The position numbers and the translations under genes were made by a program. A DNA stretch of 46,623 nt from Microbacterium flavum (GTDB lineage Bacteria > Actinomycetota > Actinomycetes > Actinomycetales > Microbacteriaceae): assembly GCF_018717645.1 (NCBI RefSeq), contig NZ_JAFLHG010000017.1:1-46623 (forward strand), written 5' to 3'. The notes under the pieces are model-generated. The model was not told where the DNA came from and searched no databases. It worked only from the letters and a program-made list of their open reading frames with translations. Positions within the stretch are counted from its first letter, which is position 1. The number at the start of each line of letters is the position of its first letter. Shown piece by piece: positions 31,202-38,862 of the stretch.

Positions 31202-33010
31202 TCAGTGACCTTCGAGAGCCTTCGCCGGCACGACCTGACGGATGGTCAGGGCCGCCGTGACGACGGCGAGGTGGCTGAGCGCCTGGGGCAGGTTCCCCCA
31301 GAACGATCCGTCGCGCGCGGAGATCATCTCGCTGTACAGTCCGACGTCGTTCGCCATCGAGACGAGCTCGTCCATCGCGGCGATCGCCTCATCGTGCCGG
31401 CCGACGCAGGCCAGCGCTCCCGCCCGCCAGAACGCGGAGGCGACGAACGTGTGCTCCTCGCGCTCCATGCCCGAGTACCGATAGATGAGTGCGCCGGCGC
31501 CGAGCTCGGCGCTGAGGGCGTCGATCGTCCGCGACATCCGCTCTCCCCGGTCGAAGCCGCTTTCGGCGTGGAGGAGCACCGAGGTGTCGAGCGCCGTCGA
31601 GCCGGGGGCCATGACGTAGGCGCCGAGGTCCTCCGACCAGCACTCCTGCGCCACCCAGGCGGCGATGCGGTCGCGTTCCACGCTCCATCGGTCGACCGCG
31701 CCGTCCGCGACGGGGATCGCCCCCCTCTCGACCAGGTGCACGGCGTCGCGCAGCGCCTGCCAGCAGCCCATCTTCGAGGACGTGTAGTGCGCGAGCTCCG
31801 GGAGCTCCCACATGCCCGAGTCGCGGTTCCGCCACAGATCGCAGACGCGGTCCGCGAGGGATGCCAGCAGGCGCCCCGTCGCGGGATCCAGCACGTTCCC
31901 GGCATCCGCGTACGTCCGGCAGATCGCGAACAGGTCGCCGTAGACACCGAGCTGCAGCTGATCGCTCGCCGGATTGCCCGTGACGACGGGCCCGATCCCC
32001 GACCAGCCGGGTGCGTCGAAGAACTCCACCCCGTCCACCGGCTCGCCGCGCAGGGTGTACATGACGCGGAGGTCGCCGTCGGCGCGGATCGTCCCCAGCA
32101 TCCACGACAGGGCGGCGTGCGTCTCCTCGCGGAGGCCGAAGCGCACGAGCGCGTGCGCGGTGTAGGCGAGGTCGCGCACCCACGCGAAGCGGTAGTCCCA
32201 GTTCTTCCCGCCCGCCGGGTTCTCGGGCAGCGAGGTGGTCGCGGCGGCCGCGATCGCACCGGTCGGCGCGTAGACGAGGAGCTTCAGTGCGAGGGCGCTG
32301 CGCTGGACGGCGTCCCGCCACGGTCCGTCGTAGGAGAACTCCTTCGACCAGTCGCGCCAGCCCGCGATGGACCGGTCGAGGCTCGCGCCGAAGAGGGCGG
32401 GATCGGCGAGGTGGAGCGGCTCGTCGTCGTTCGCGATGATGCCGAGGATGTGCGTGGAGCCCTCCGCCGTCGTGAAGGTTCCCCGCACCGCGGAGAAGGG
32501 CGATGAGGTCACGTCGGCGCGAGGGCGACCGACCTCCTGCCCGATGACGGCGAGCATGGTCGATCCGACCTGCAGCAGGTGGACGCCGTCGTGCTTCTTG
32601 ATCCACGGCGCGGCGGTCCGCAGGCGCGTTCCCGGGCGCACCGCCCAGCGGAATCGCACCTCGCCACGCACACCCGCGATCCGGCGCACCAGCTGCGCCC
32701 ACGGCAGCCGCCCTGCGACACCCGTCACGAGCGCGTCGGTGACCGTCGCGACTCCGTCATCGGTCGTGAATGTCGTCTGCAGGACGTTCGTGCCGGGAAG
32801 GTAGCGGCGGCGCACCGAGAACGCACCCTCGGGCGCGAGCTCGATGCAGCCGCCATCGTCATCGTCGATGATCCGGGCGAAGACCGGCGCCGAATCGAGG
32901 TTCGGCATCGGCATCCAGTCGATGCCGCCGTCCGCGGCGATCAGCGCGACCGTGCGGCCGTCGCCGATCGCCGCGTACGTACGCAGGTCCTCTCGACCCG
33001 GGATCGTCAT
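31202..33010 (-). CDS. Glycoside hydrolase family 15 protein (trehalase/glucoamylase-like)
   Basis: A 602-residue intracellular GH15 enzyme. The N-terminal beta-sandwich (about 1-230) starts with TYAAIGDGRTVALIAADGGIDWM (core IGDGRTVALIAADGGIDW). The (alpha/alpha)6 barrel carries NWDYRFAWVRDLAYTAHAL (270-288), ALRDAVHLVERG and EEHTFVASAFWRAGAL, in which the acid/base glutamates are expected. Actinobacterial relatives include acid trehalases and alpha-1,4/1,1-glucosidases; trehalose would fit the stress setting, but substrate is not shown. Seven bases separate it from the upstream SDR, so it is part of the dps-SDR-GH15 unit. Confidence 0.87.
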   Translation of the reverse strand: MTIPGREDLRTYAAIGDGRTVALIAADGGIDWMPMPNLDSAPVFARIIDDDDGGCIELAPEGAFSVRRRYLPGTNVLQTTFTTDDGVATVTDALVTGVAGRLPWAQLVRRIAGVRGEVRFRWAVRPGTRLRTAAPWIKKHDGVHLLQVGSTMLAVIGQEVGRPRADVTSSPFSAVRGTFTTAEGSTHILGIIANDDEPLHLADPALFGASLDRSIAGWRDWSKEFSYDGPWRDAVQRSALALKLLVYAPTGAIAAAATTSLPENPAGGKNWDYRFAWVRDLAYTAHALVRFGLREETHAALSWMLGTIRADGDLRVMYTLRGEPVDGVEFFDAPGWSGIGPVVTGNPASDQLQLGVYGDLFAICRTYADAGNVLDPATGRLLASLADRVCDLWRNRDSGMWELPELAHYTSSKMGCWQALRDAVHLVERGAIPVADGAVDRWSVERDRIAAWVAQECWSEDLGAYVMAPGSTALDTSVLLHAESGFDRGERMSRTIDALSAELGAGALIYRYSGMEREEHTFVASAFWRAGALACVGRHDEAIAAMDELVSMANDVGLYSEMISARDGSFWGNLPQALSHLAVVTAALTIRQVVPAKALEGH

Positions 33011-33017
33011 CGCACGA

Positions 33018-33908
33018 TCACGTGAGGGTCATGCCCCCGGTCACCGCGATGGTCTCGCCCACGATGTAGCTCGCCTCCTGCGACGCGAGGAACACGTAGG
33101 CGGGCGCGAGCTCCACCGGCTGACCGGCGCGGCCGATGGGCGTCTGCTCGCCGAAGTGCTCGATCTTCTCGTTCGGCACGAACGCGGGCTGGAGCGGCGT
33201 CCAGATCGGCCCCGGCGCGACGCCGTTGACGCGGATCCCGCGCTCGATCAGCTGCTGGCCGAGGGCGCGCGTCCAGTTGGCGATCCCCGCCTTGGACACG
33301 GCGTACTCCGCGAGGGAGGGCGACGGGTCGAAGCCCTGGATGCTGGAGGTCGTGATGATCGCCGCCCCCGGCTTCAGGTGCGCGGATGCGGCCTTGGTCA
33401 TCCAGAAGAGCGGATAGATGTTGACCTTCACGACATGGTCGAGGGTCTTCGTCTCGAAGTCGTCGATGCTGTCGACGGTCGGCATGGTGCCGGCGTTCAG
33501 GACGAGGATGTCGAGCCCTCCGAGCCCCTCCACCGCCTTCTCGACCGTCTCGACGTTCGTGGCCTCGTCCTGCAGGTCTCCGGGGAGGAGGACCGCGGTG
33601 CGCCCCTCCGCACGGATGAGCTCCGCGACCTCCTCGGCCTGCGCCTGCTCCTCGGGGAGGTACGACAGGGCGACGTCCGCACCCTCACGGGCGTAGGCGA
33701 TCGCGACGGCGCGCCCGATCCCCGAGTCGGCACCGGTCACCAGGGCCTTGCGCCCGGGGAGGCGACCGAACCCGATGTACGTCTTCTCACCGTGGTCGGG
33801 CGCCGGGTCCATCTTGTGGATGTCACCGGGCGCATCCTGCTGCTGCGGAGGGAAGGGCGGGCGCGGATACTGGGTCGTCGGATCCTGGGCGGTGTACATG
33901 TCGGTCAC
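33018..33908 (-). CDS. SDR-family oxidoreductase, paralogue of the SDR at 27250
   Basis: A 296-residue short-chain dehydrogenase with LVTGADSGIGRAVA (56-69), DILVLNAGT, Ser in TTSSIQGF and YAVSKAGIANW. Like its paralogue it has a Pro/Gln-rich N-terminal extension (YPRPPFPPQQQDAPGDIHKM) and a DHGEKTY-GFGRL linker before the fold. The GTG at 33908 overlaps the dps stop as GTGA and is preferred; ATGs at 33899 and 33947 are alternatives. Members of this group are stress-induced in bacilli. Confidence 0.87.
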   Translation of the reverse strand: MTDMYTAQDPTTQYPRPPFPPQQQDAPGDIHKMDPAPDHGEKTYIGFGRLPGRKALVTGADSGIGRAVAIAYAREGADVALSYLPEEQAQAEEVAELIRAEGRTAVLLPGDLQDEATNVETVEKAVEGLGGLDILVLNAGTMPTVDSIDDFETKTLDHVVKVNIYPLFWMTKAASAHLKPGAAIITTSSIQGFDPSPSLAEYAVSKAGIANWTRALGQQLIERGIRVNGVAPGPIWTPLQPAFVPNEKIEHFGEQTPIGRAGQPVELAPAYVFLASQEASYIVGETIAVTGGMTLT

Positions 33909-34447
33909 GAGGCGGCCGGCTTCCGGTTCTCGGCGCTCATCATCCACGCGTACTGCTCGAGCTTCTCGATGATCTCGTGGAAGATGTCGGCGCTCGTCGG
34001 ATCCTCCTCGTCGACCTGGTCGTGGACGTCGCGACAGGTGGCGACGGTGTCCTCGAGCCGGGCGGTGATGAGGTCGATGACCTCGGTCGTCGCGATCTCG
34101 CCCTGCGGGAACTCCGGGAGCGTCGTCGACTCGGCCACGGTGTCGCTGCGTCCGTCGGGCAGGGCGTGCAGGGCGCGCATCCGCTCCGCAATGGTGTCGC
34201 TGAATTCGCGGGCGGCGTCGATGATCTCGTCGAGGGCGAGGTGGGTGTCGCGGAAGTTCGTGCCGATCACGTTCCAGTGCGCCTGCTTGCCCTGCGACGC
34301 GAGCTCGATCAGATCGACGAGCACCTTCTGCAGGTTCTCGCTCAAGGCCTTCGACGCGGTGAAGCCCTTCTCGGCGTTCTGTTCGTCGGTCAGGCGCGCA
34401 CCGTGCGCGGGCTTGCGCTTGTTCTTGGTCGCTGTGGTAGTTGCCAT
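33905..34447 (-). CDS. dps: Dps-family DNA-binding/iron-storage protein
   Basis: A 180-residue ferritin-like protein. The ferroxidase segment QGKQAHWNVIGTNFRDTHLALDEI has the His, Asp and Glu of intersubunit sites (core KQAHWNV and DTHLALDE). A Lys/Arg-rich N-terminal tail (KNKRKPAHGARL) may bind DNA. Dps protects DNA from peroxide and sequesters iron. It heads the dps-SDR-GH15 unit. On the minus strand TACCGT lies seven bases before the ATG, and a TATCAT box lies at 34514-34509 further upstream; either may be the -10. Confidence 0.93.
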   Translation of the reverse strand: MATTTATKNKRKPAHGARLTDEQNAEKGFTASKALSENLQKVLVDLIELASQGKQAHWNVIGTNFRDTHLALDEIIDAAREFSDTIAERMRALHALPDGRSDTVAESTTLPEFPQGEIATTEVIDLITARLEDTVATCRDVHDQVDEEDPTSADIFHEIIEKLEQYAWMMSAENRKPAAS

Positions 34448-34566
34448 GCCTTCGACGGTACGGGGGGAGCGCGCACGGGCGGACGGGGATTGCGCGCAGT
34501 GGGTGCGAATGATACGCCCTGCGTCACGAGAGGCCGGACGCGTTCCGCAGGGGTCCGCGGGTGTGC

Positions 34567-34572
34567 CACGCT
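34567..34572 (+). promoter_or_regulatory. -10-like box, probable leaderless start of the transglutaminase gene
   Basis: CACGCT is six bases before the ATG at 34579, with no ribosome site between. Confidence 0.4.
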
Positions 34573-34578
34573 GTGCTC

Positions 34579-35376
34579 ATGCAGCGAGACGTCACCGCCC
34601 ACCTGGAACTGACCGTGACCGAGCCCGCCGACCTGGTCGTCGCGATAGCGGTGTCCGCCGACTACGAGCCCGACCAGGAGACCTTCACGGCACTCCTGGA
34701 CGGATCGCCCGTGGACGGATCGGATTTCACCGATCACAACGGCACCCGCTTCCGCCGCCTGCAGGCGGGCGTCGGGAGCCTCGTCATCGACTACCACGCC
34801 CACATCTCGGGCGAGGGGTCGGAGACCATCGGCATCCCTTACGACCTCTTCTCGTTCCGCCTCCCGAGCCGCTACGTGGAGAGCGACGTGCTCTCCCCGA
34901 CGGCCGCGGCCGAGTTCGCGGGGATCGAGCCCGGGCCCGAGCTCCTCGCCGCGGTGTCCTCGTGGGTCGGCACCCAGCTCAGCTACGTGCCCGGCGCGTC
35001 GGATCCGACCGACGGCGCCGTCCAGACCCTCCTCGCCCGCCAGGGCGTGTGCCGCGACTACGCCCACCTCTGCGCCGCCCTGCTGCGGGCACGCGGCGTG
35101 GCGGCGCGCGTCGCCGCCGTCTACGCCCCGGGCCTCGCGCCGATGGAGTTCCACGCCGTCACCGAAGCCTGGATCGACGGTGCGTGGCGGGTGGTGGATG
35201 CCACGGCTCTCGCCCCGCGACAGAACCTCGTGCGCATCGCGACGGGACGCGATGCGGCCGACACCGCGTTCCTCACGGTGCTGAGCGGCCGCGCCGACCT
35301 CGCCGCCATCGAGGTGACGGCGGTGGTGGACGAGCTCGCCCGTGACGACGTCACACAGCTCGTCTCGATCCACTGA
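34579..35376 (+). CDS. Transglutaminase-like cysteine peptidase-fold protein
   Basis: A 265-residue cytosolic protein. An N-terminal beta domain (1-110) precedes a transglutaminase core with the triad Cys158 (GVCRDYAHL), His192 (EFHAVTEAW) and Asp207 (VVDAT). This arrangement is common in bacterial transglutaminase-like proteins of unknown substrate. An in-frame ATG six codons upstream exists, but 34579 fits the leaderless promoter spacing. It stands alone between dps, on the other strand, and a small membrane protein 71 bp downstream. Confidence 0.83.
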   Translation: MQRDVTAHLELTVTEPADLVVAIAVSADYEPDQETFTALLDGSPVDGSDFTDHNGTRFRRLQAGVGSLVIDYHAHISGEGSETIGIPYDLFSFRLPSRYVESDVLSPTAAAEFAGIEPGPELLAAVSSWVGTQLSYVPGASDPTDGAVQTLLARQGVCRDYAHLCAALLRARGVAARVAAVYAPGLAPMEFHAVTEAWIDGAWRVVDATALAPRQNLVRIATGRDAADTAFLTVLSGRADLAAIEVTAVVDELARDDVTQLVSIH

Positions 35377-35435
35377 GCGAGCCGGCACCCTGAGCTGACC
35401 GGGCGCGCGCTCTCGCGAGGACGGGGCCGCCGTGG

Positions 35436-35441
35436 CACTCT
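35436..35441 (+). promoter_or_regulatory. -10-like box, probable leaderless start of the small membrane protein gene
   Basis: CACTCT is six bases before the ATG at 35448. The hexamer differs from CACGCT at 34567 by one base. Confidence 0.4.
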
Positions 35442-35447
35442 GGTGAC

Positions 35448-36014
35448 ATGAAGGCCTGGGTCGTCCGTTTCGTGTCGCTGTACGTGTTCAATGTCCTCGT
35501 GCTGCTGGTGATCGGCCTGCTCACGCCGGCGCATGTCGGCTGGGCGGTGCTCTGGGCATCCGTCATCCTGACCCTCGCCGAGCTGTTCGTGAAGCCCCTC
35601 CTGCAGAAGGCGTTCGCGAACTCGGCGGCGAAGAGCGCCGGCGAGCGCACGCGCGCGGGAGAAGCGTTCGTGCAGGTGATGCTGGTCCTCGCGGTCGCCG
35701 CCATCATCTGGGTCATCACGCTGCTGCTCACCGGCGTGAACGCCCGCGGCAGCTGGTTCTGGGCCTACGTCCTGCCCCCGATCATCATCGCGATCGGGTG
35801 GGCCGTGTACGCGCGCATCGACGACCGCATCGAGGCGAAGGCGGGCTCCTACTACGACCGCGCCTCCGCGGGCCTGCGCGGCCGCGGCGAAGCCGGGTCC
35901 GTCGACGGCCCCGCCTCCGCGCGCACCGCGCCCGCGCCGGGCGTGGCGGCCGAGCTCGATGACGGCCTCACCCCCGAGCAGCGCAAGATGCTCGACGATC
36001 TCGGCAGGAGCTGA
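35448..36014 (+). CDS. Small integral membrane protein of unknown function
   Basis: A 188-residue protein with four predicted membrane segments: about 5-27 (VSLYVFNVLVLLVIGLL), 30-50, 75-97 (VMLVLAVAAIIWVITLLL) and 103-122 (FWAYVLPPIIIAIGWAVYA). A charged, Ala/Pro-rich cytosolic tail of some 60 residues ends in LTPEQRKMLDDLGRS, a short amphipathic helix common at the ends of actinobacterial membrane proteins. I do not recognise a family with confidence. No export signal or enzymatic motif is visible. Confidence 0.7.
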   Translation: MKAWVVRFVSLYVFNVLVLLVIGLLTPAHVGWAVLWASVILTLAELFVKPLLQKAFANSAAKSAGERTRAGEAFVQVMLVLAVAAIIWVITLLLTGVNARGSWFWAYVLPPIIIAIGWAVYARIDDRIEAKAGSYYDRASAGLRGRGEAGSVDGPASARTAPAPGVAAELDDGLTPEQRKMLDDLGRS

Positions 36015-36118
36015 CCCGCTCCGCGCGGTCCCGCCGACCGCCGCATGAGGGCGCCGCATGACGACCCTGTAACAAAGGGACCGAGATCGGCCCCCGGCCC
36101 GAAGCGAGCGGCGATGAT

Positions 36119-36147
36119 GGATGCTGCGGCATCCGTCCACAGCATCC
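36119..36147 (+). other. Two mutually exclusive hairpins in the leader of the ABC operon
   Basis: GGATGC (36119-36124) can pair with GCATCC (36129-36134), or GGATGCTG (36119-36126) with CAGCATCC (36140-36147). This lies in the 168-bp gap, 36-64 bp before the binding-protein ATG. No terminator or known riboswitch is recognised. GGATGC/GCATCC is a common word in this genome, so chance is possible. Confidence 0.3.
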
Positions 36148-36182
36148 GACGCGCCGTTTCCCCAGTCCCGGAGGTCTCCGTC

Positions 36183-37040
36183 ATGCCGCGTTCCGTCCTG
36201 CGCACCGCCCTCGCCGCCGCCGCGGCCGCCGCGCTCCTCGTCCTCGCCGGATGCTCCGGCGCGTCCGACCCGGCATCCTCCTCCGGCGCTCCGGCGGACT
36301 CCGCGGCAGACTACATCACCCCCGGCAAGCTGACCTTCGCGACCGGCCAGACGGCCTACGAGCCGTACGTGTACGACGACGACCCCACGACCGGGAAGGG
36401 CTTCGAGGCCGCGGTCGCGTACGCGGTCGCCGAGCAGCTGGGTTTCGCTCCCGAGGACGTCGTCTGGGTACGGACCTCGTTCGAGGCCGCGATCGCGCCC
36501 GGACCGAAGAACTTCGACATCAACATCCAGCAGTACACGATCACGGATGAGCGCAAGCAGGCCGTCGACTTCTCGACGCCGTACTTCGAAGCGAGCCAGA
36601 CGATCGTCGCCATCGCCGGAGGCAAGGCCGACGGCGTGAAGGACCTCGCCGGCGCGAAGAGCCTGCTCCTGGGCGCCATGGCCGGATCGACGAGCGCCAC
36701 GACGATCGACGAGGCCATCGCCCCCACCACCCCCGCCGCGCTGTTCAGCTCGAACGAGGACGCGCGCGCCGCCCTCGAGGCGGGCCAGATCGACGCCATG
36801 GTGCTCGACACACCGACCGCCTACCTGGCCGCGAACTTCTACATCACCGGCGGCTTCATGGTCGGCGAGCTGCCCGCGGCGGGCGTGCCCGACCAGTGGG
36901 GGCTCCTCCTGCAGAAGGACTCGCCCCTCACCTCGCGGGTGAGCCACGCCGTCGACACGCTGCGCGAGGACGGCACCCTCGCCGACCTGGAGAAGCAGTG
37001 GCTGTCGGTGCTCACCGAGGGTGTCCCGACGCTGAAGTGA
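36183..37040 (+). CDS. ABC transporter substrate-binding lipoprotein, polar amino-acid type
   Basis: A 285-residue lipoprotein. After RTALAAAAAAALLVLAGCSG the lipobox LAGC marks the mature cysteine. The SBP_bac_3 fold shows in LTFATGQTAYEPYVYDD, FEAAVAYAVAEQLGF, YTITDERKQAVDFSTPYFEASQ (core TDERKQAVDFSTPYF) and AGSTSATTIDEA. Such proteins bind amino acids or similar small organic ions and deliver them to the permease encoded next. The ATG at 36183 has GGAGG eight bases upstream and places the signal sequence at the N-terminus; an in-frame ATG further upstream would add 46 unlikely residues. Confidence 0.9.
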   Translation: MPRSVLRTALAAAAAAALLVLAGCSGASDPASSSGAPADSAADYITPGKLTFATGQTAYEPYVYDDDPTTGKGFEAAVAYAVAEQLGFAPEDVVWVRTSFEAAIAPGPKNFDINIQQYTITDERKQAVDFSTPYFEASQTIVAIAGGKADGVKDLAGAKSLLLGAMAGSTSATTIDEAIAPTTPAALFSSNEDARAALEAGQIDAMVLDTPTAYLAANFYITGGFMVGELPAAGVPDQWGLLLQKDSPLTSRVSHAVDTLREDGTLADLEKQWLSVLTEGVPTLK

Positions 37041-37060
37041 TCCGGGCGGACCGGCTCGGG

Positions 37061-37066
37061 TAACGT
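37061..37066 (+). promoter_or_regulatory. -10 box just before the permease start
   Basis: TAACGT is six bases before the GTG at 37073. It suggests a leaderless internal promoter inside the ABC operon in addition to read-through. Confidence 0.45.
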
Positions 37067-37072
37067 CGTCCC

Positions 37073-37918
37073 GTGAGTTCGCACGCACCCAGCGCCCTGG
37101 AGGTCGAGCGGCGCGCCTACCGGCGGGGCCGCGAGCGGCGCTCGATCCTCATCGCGATCGCGTCGACCCTCGTCTTCGCCGCCATCGTGTGGGTGACGGT
37201 CGTCAATACGCCCGGGTGGGCGAAGGTGCAGGCGACGTTCTTCGACCCGGCGACGGCGATCTCGTCGCTGCCCAAGGTGTGGGACGGGTTCCTGGTCAAC
37301 CTCCAGGTGCTCGCGCTCTCGGTCGTCACGGTGGCGATCGTGGCGCTCCTGGTCGCGGTGGTACGGACCCTCCGCGGTCCGGTGTTCTTCCCCGTCCGCG
37401 TCCTCGCGGCGGCCTACACCGATCTCTTCCGCGGCTTCCCGTTCATCATCGTGCTCTACCTCGTCGGCTTCGGCGTGCCGACGATCGCGGGCGTCCGGAT
37501 CCCGGTCGTGCTGCTCGGCGTCCTCGCCGTGACCCTCACCTACTCGTCGTACGTCGCGGAGGTGATCCGTGCGGGCATCGATGCCGTGCACCCCTCGCAG
37601 CGACTCGCCGCCCGCGCACTCGGGCTCGGGCACCTCCAGACGCTCCGCCGGGTCGTCCTCCCGCAGGCGATCCGGAAGATGACGCCCCCGCTCATGAACG
37701 ACTTCGTCTCGATGCAGAAGGATGTCGGCCTGATCTCCATCCTCGGCGCGATCGATGCGATCGCCGCCGCCCGTTCGGCGAACGCCCTGAGCTACAACTT
37801 CACGCCGTATGTCGTCGCCGGCATCCTCTTCGTCCTGCTCGCCATCCCCACGATCCGGCTGACCGACTGGTACACCGCGCGGCTGCGGGAGCGCGAGCAG
37901 AGCGGGGCGATCCTGTGA
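37073..37918 (+). CDS. ABC transporter permease, polar amino-acid type
   Basis: A 281-residue inner-membrane protein of the HisM/GlnP type with about five membrane segments after an Arg-rich N-terminus. The cytoplasmic coupling loop EVIRAGIDAVHPSQRLAARALGL, with the EAA-type core QRLAARALGL, contacts the ATPase. YTDLFRGFPFIIVLYL and LTYSSYVAEVIRAGI are typical. A single permease is present, so it should act as a homodimer. The GTG start is taken because the previous gene ends 32 bp upstream and the protein begins naturally here. It overlaps the ATPase gene as GTGA. Confidence 0.91.
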   Translation: MSSHAPSALEVERRAYRRGRERRSILIAIASTLVFAAIVWVTVVNTPGWAKVQATFFDPATAISSLPKVWDGFLVNLQVLALSVVTVAIVALLVAVVRTLRGPVFFPVRVLAAAYTDLFRGFPFIIVLYLVGFGVPTIAGVRIPVVLLGVLAVTLTYSSYVAEVIRAGIDAVHPSQRLAARALGLGHLQTLRRVVLPQAIRKMTPPLMNDFVSMQKDVGLISILGAIDAIAAARSANALSYNFTPYVVAGILFVLLAIPTIRLTDWYTARLREREQSGAIL

Positions 37919-38691
37919 GCGAGGCGGAGACCCTCCGCACCGAGGGCGCGGCCACGGCCGCCCCCGTGCTCCGGGCGGAGGAGGTGTGGAAGGCGTTCGG
38001 CGAGCGGGAAGTGCTGCGCGGGATCTCCCTCACCCTGGCGCGGCATGAGGTCGTTGCGCTCATCGGAGCGTCCGGCTCGGGCAAGTCCACGCTGCTGCGC
38101 TGCCTCGGACTGCTCGAGCCGATCGATGACGGCCGCATGTGGCTCGATGACCGGGACATCTCCGATCCGCGCGTCGACGCGAACCGCGTGCGAGCGCGCC
38201 TGGGCGCGGTCTTCCAGAGCTACAACCTCTTCCCCCATCTCTCGGTGCTCGACAACGTCACGCTCGCGTCGCGCGTCGTGCACCGGATGCCGAAGCGCGA
38301 TGCCGAGGCCCGCGCCCTCGCCCTGCTGGACCGGATCGGACTCGCGGGCTTCGCCAAGGCGCACCCCGACCGCCTGTCGGGCGGCCAGCAGCAGCGCGCC
38401 GCGATCGTGCGGGCCATCGTCACCGATCCCGAGGTGCTCCTCCTCGATGAGATCACCTCGGCGCTGGACCCCGAGCTGGTCGGCGAGGTGCTCGACCTCG
38501 TGCGCTCCCTCGCCGACGGCGGCGCGACGATCCTGATGGCGACGCACGAGATGGCGTTCGCCCGCGACGTCGCTGACCGGGTCGTCGTCCTCGACGACGG
38601 CGTGATCGTCGAGGAGGGCGCCCCGGCGCGCGTCTTCGCCGACCCTCGGCATCCGCGCACCCGCGCCTTCCTGGCCCGCTTCACATCCTGA
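37915..38691 (+). CDS. ABC transporter ATP-binding protein, polar amino-acid type
   Basis: A 258-residue ATPase, complete in all motifs: Walker A GASGSGKST, Q-loop FQSYNLFPHLSVLDN, signature LSGGQQQRAAIVRAI, Walker B VLLLDEITSALDPE and the switch histidine in MATHEMAFARDVADR. It powers the importer with the preceding lipoprotein and permease. The PAAT-type Q-loop (FNLFPH-like) supports an amino-acid substrate. GTG start overlapping the permease stop. An inverted intergenic element follows 60 bp downstream. Confidence 0.95.
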   Translation: MSEAETLRTEGAATAAPVLRAEEVWKAFGEREVLRGISLTLARHEVVALIGASGSGKSTLLRCLGLLEPIDDGRMWLDDRDISDPRVDANRVRARLGAVFQSYNLFPHLSVLDNVTLASRVVHRMPKRDAEARALALLDRIGLAGFAKAHPDRLSGGQQQRAAIVRAIVTDPEVLLLDEITSALDPELVGEVLDLVRSLADGGATILMATHEMAFARDVADRVVVLDDGVIVEEGAPARVFADPRHPRTRAFLARFTS

Positions 38692-38751
38692 CGCCCACGC
38701 CGTCCGGGCTGGTGCCGGGGCGCTCGCGGGGCGCGGCGGGGCGCGGCGGGG

Positions 38752-38829
38752 CGAACTCCGCAGAAGGTGACGAACTCCGCACCGGATGCCGCGCGTCGCT
38801 GCGGCGTTCGCGAGAATCTGCGGCGTTCG
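38752..38829. repeat. Intergenic inverted element with doubled half-sites (ABC ATPase-ctaG)
   Basis: Arms at 38752-38781 and 38800-38829 match as inverted copies at 23 of 30 bases. Each arm holds the word CGAACnCCGCA twice, 19 bases apart (T in the left arm, G in the right). The sequence just before it is a GGGCGCGGC direct repeat. The element occupies most of the gap between the ABC genes and ctaG. Confidence 0.75.
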
Positions 38830-38850
38830 GGCGCTCGCGTCTCCCGGGCG

Positions 38851-38856
38851 TAGACT
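38851..38856 (+). promoter_or_regulatory. -10 box of ctaG
   Basis: TAGACT, a good -10 match, is followed by six bases and then an ACG codon at 38863, the place where the other leaderless genes have ATG or GTG. Confidence 0.5.
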
Positions 38857-38862
38857 GCCGCC

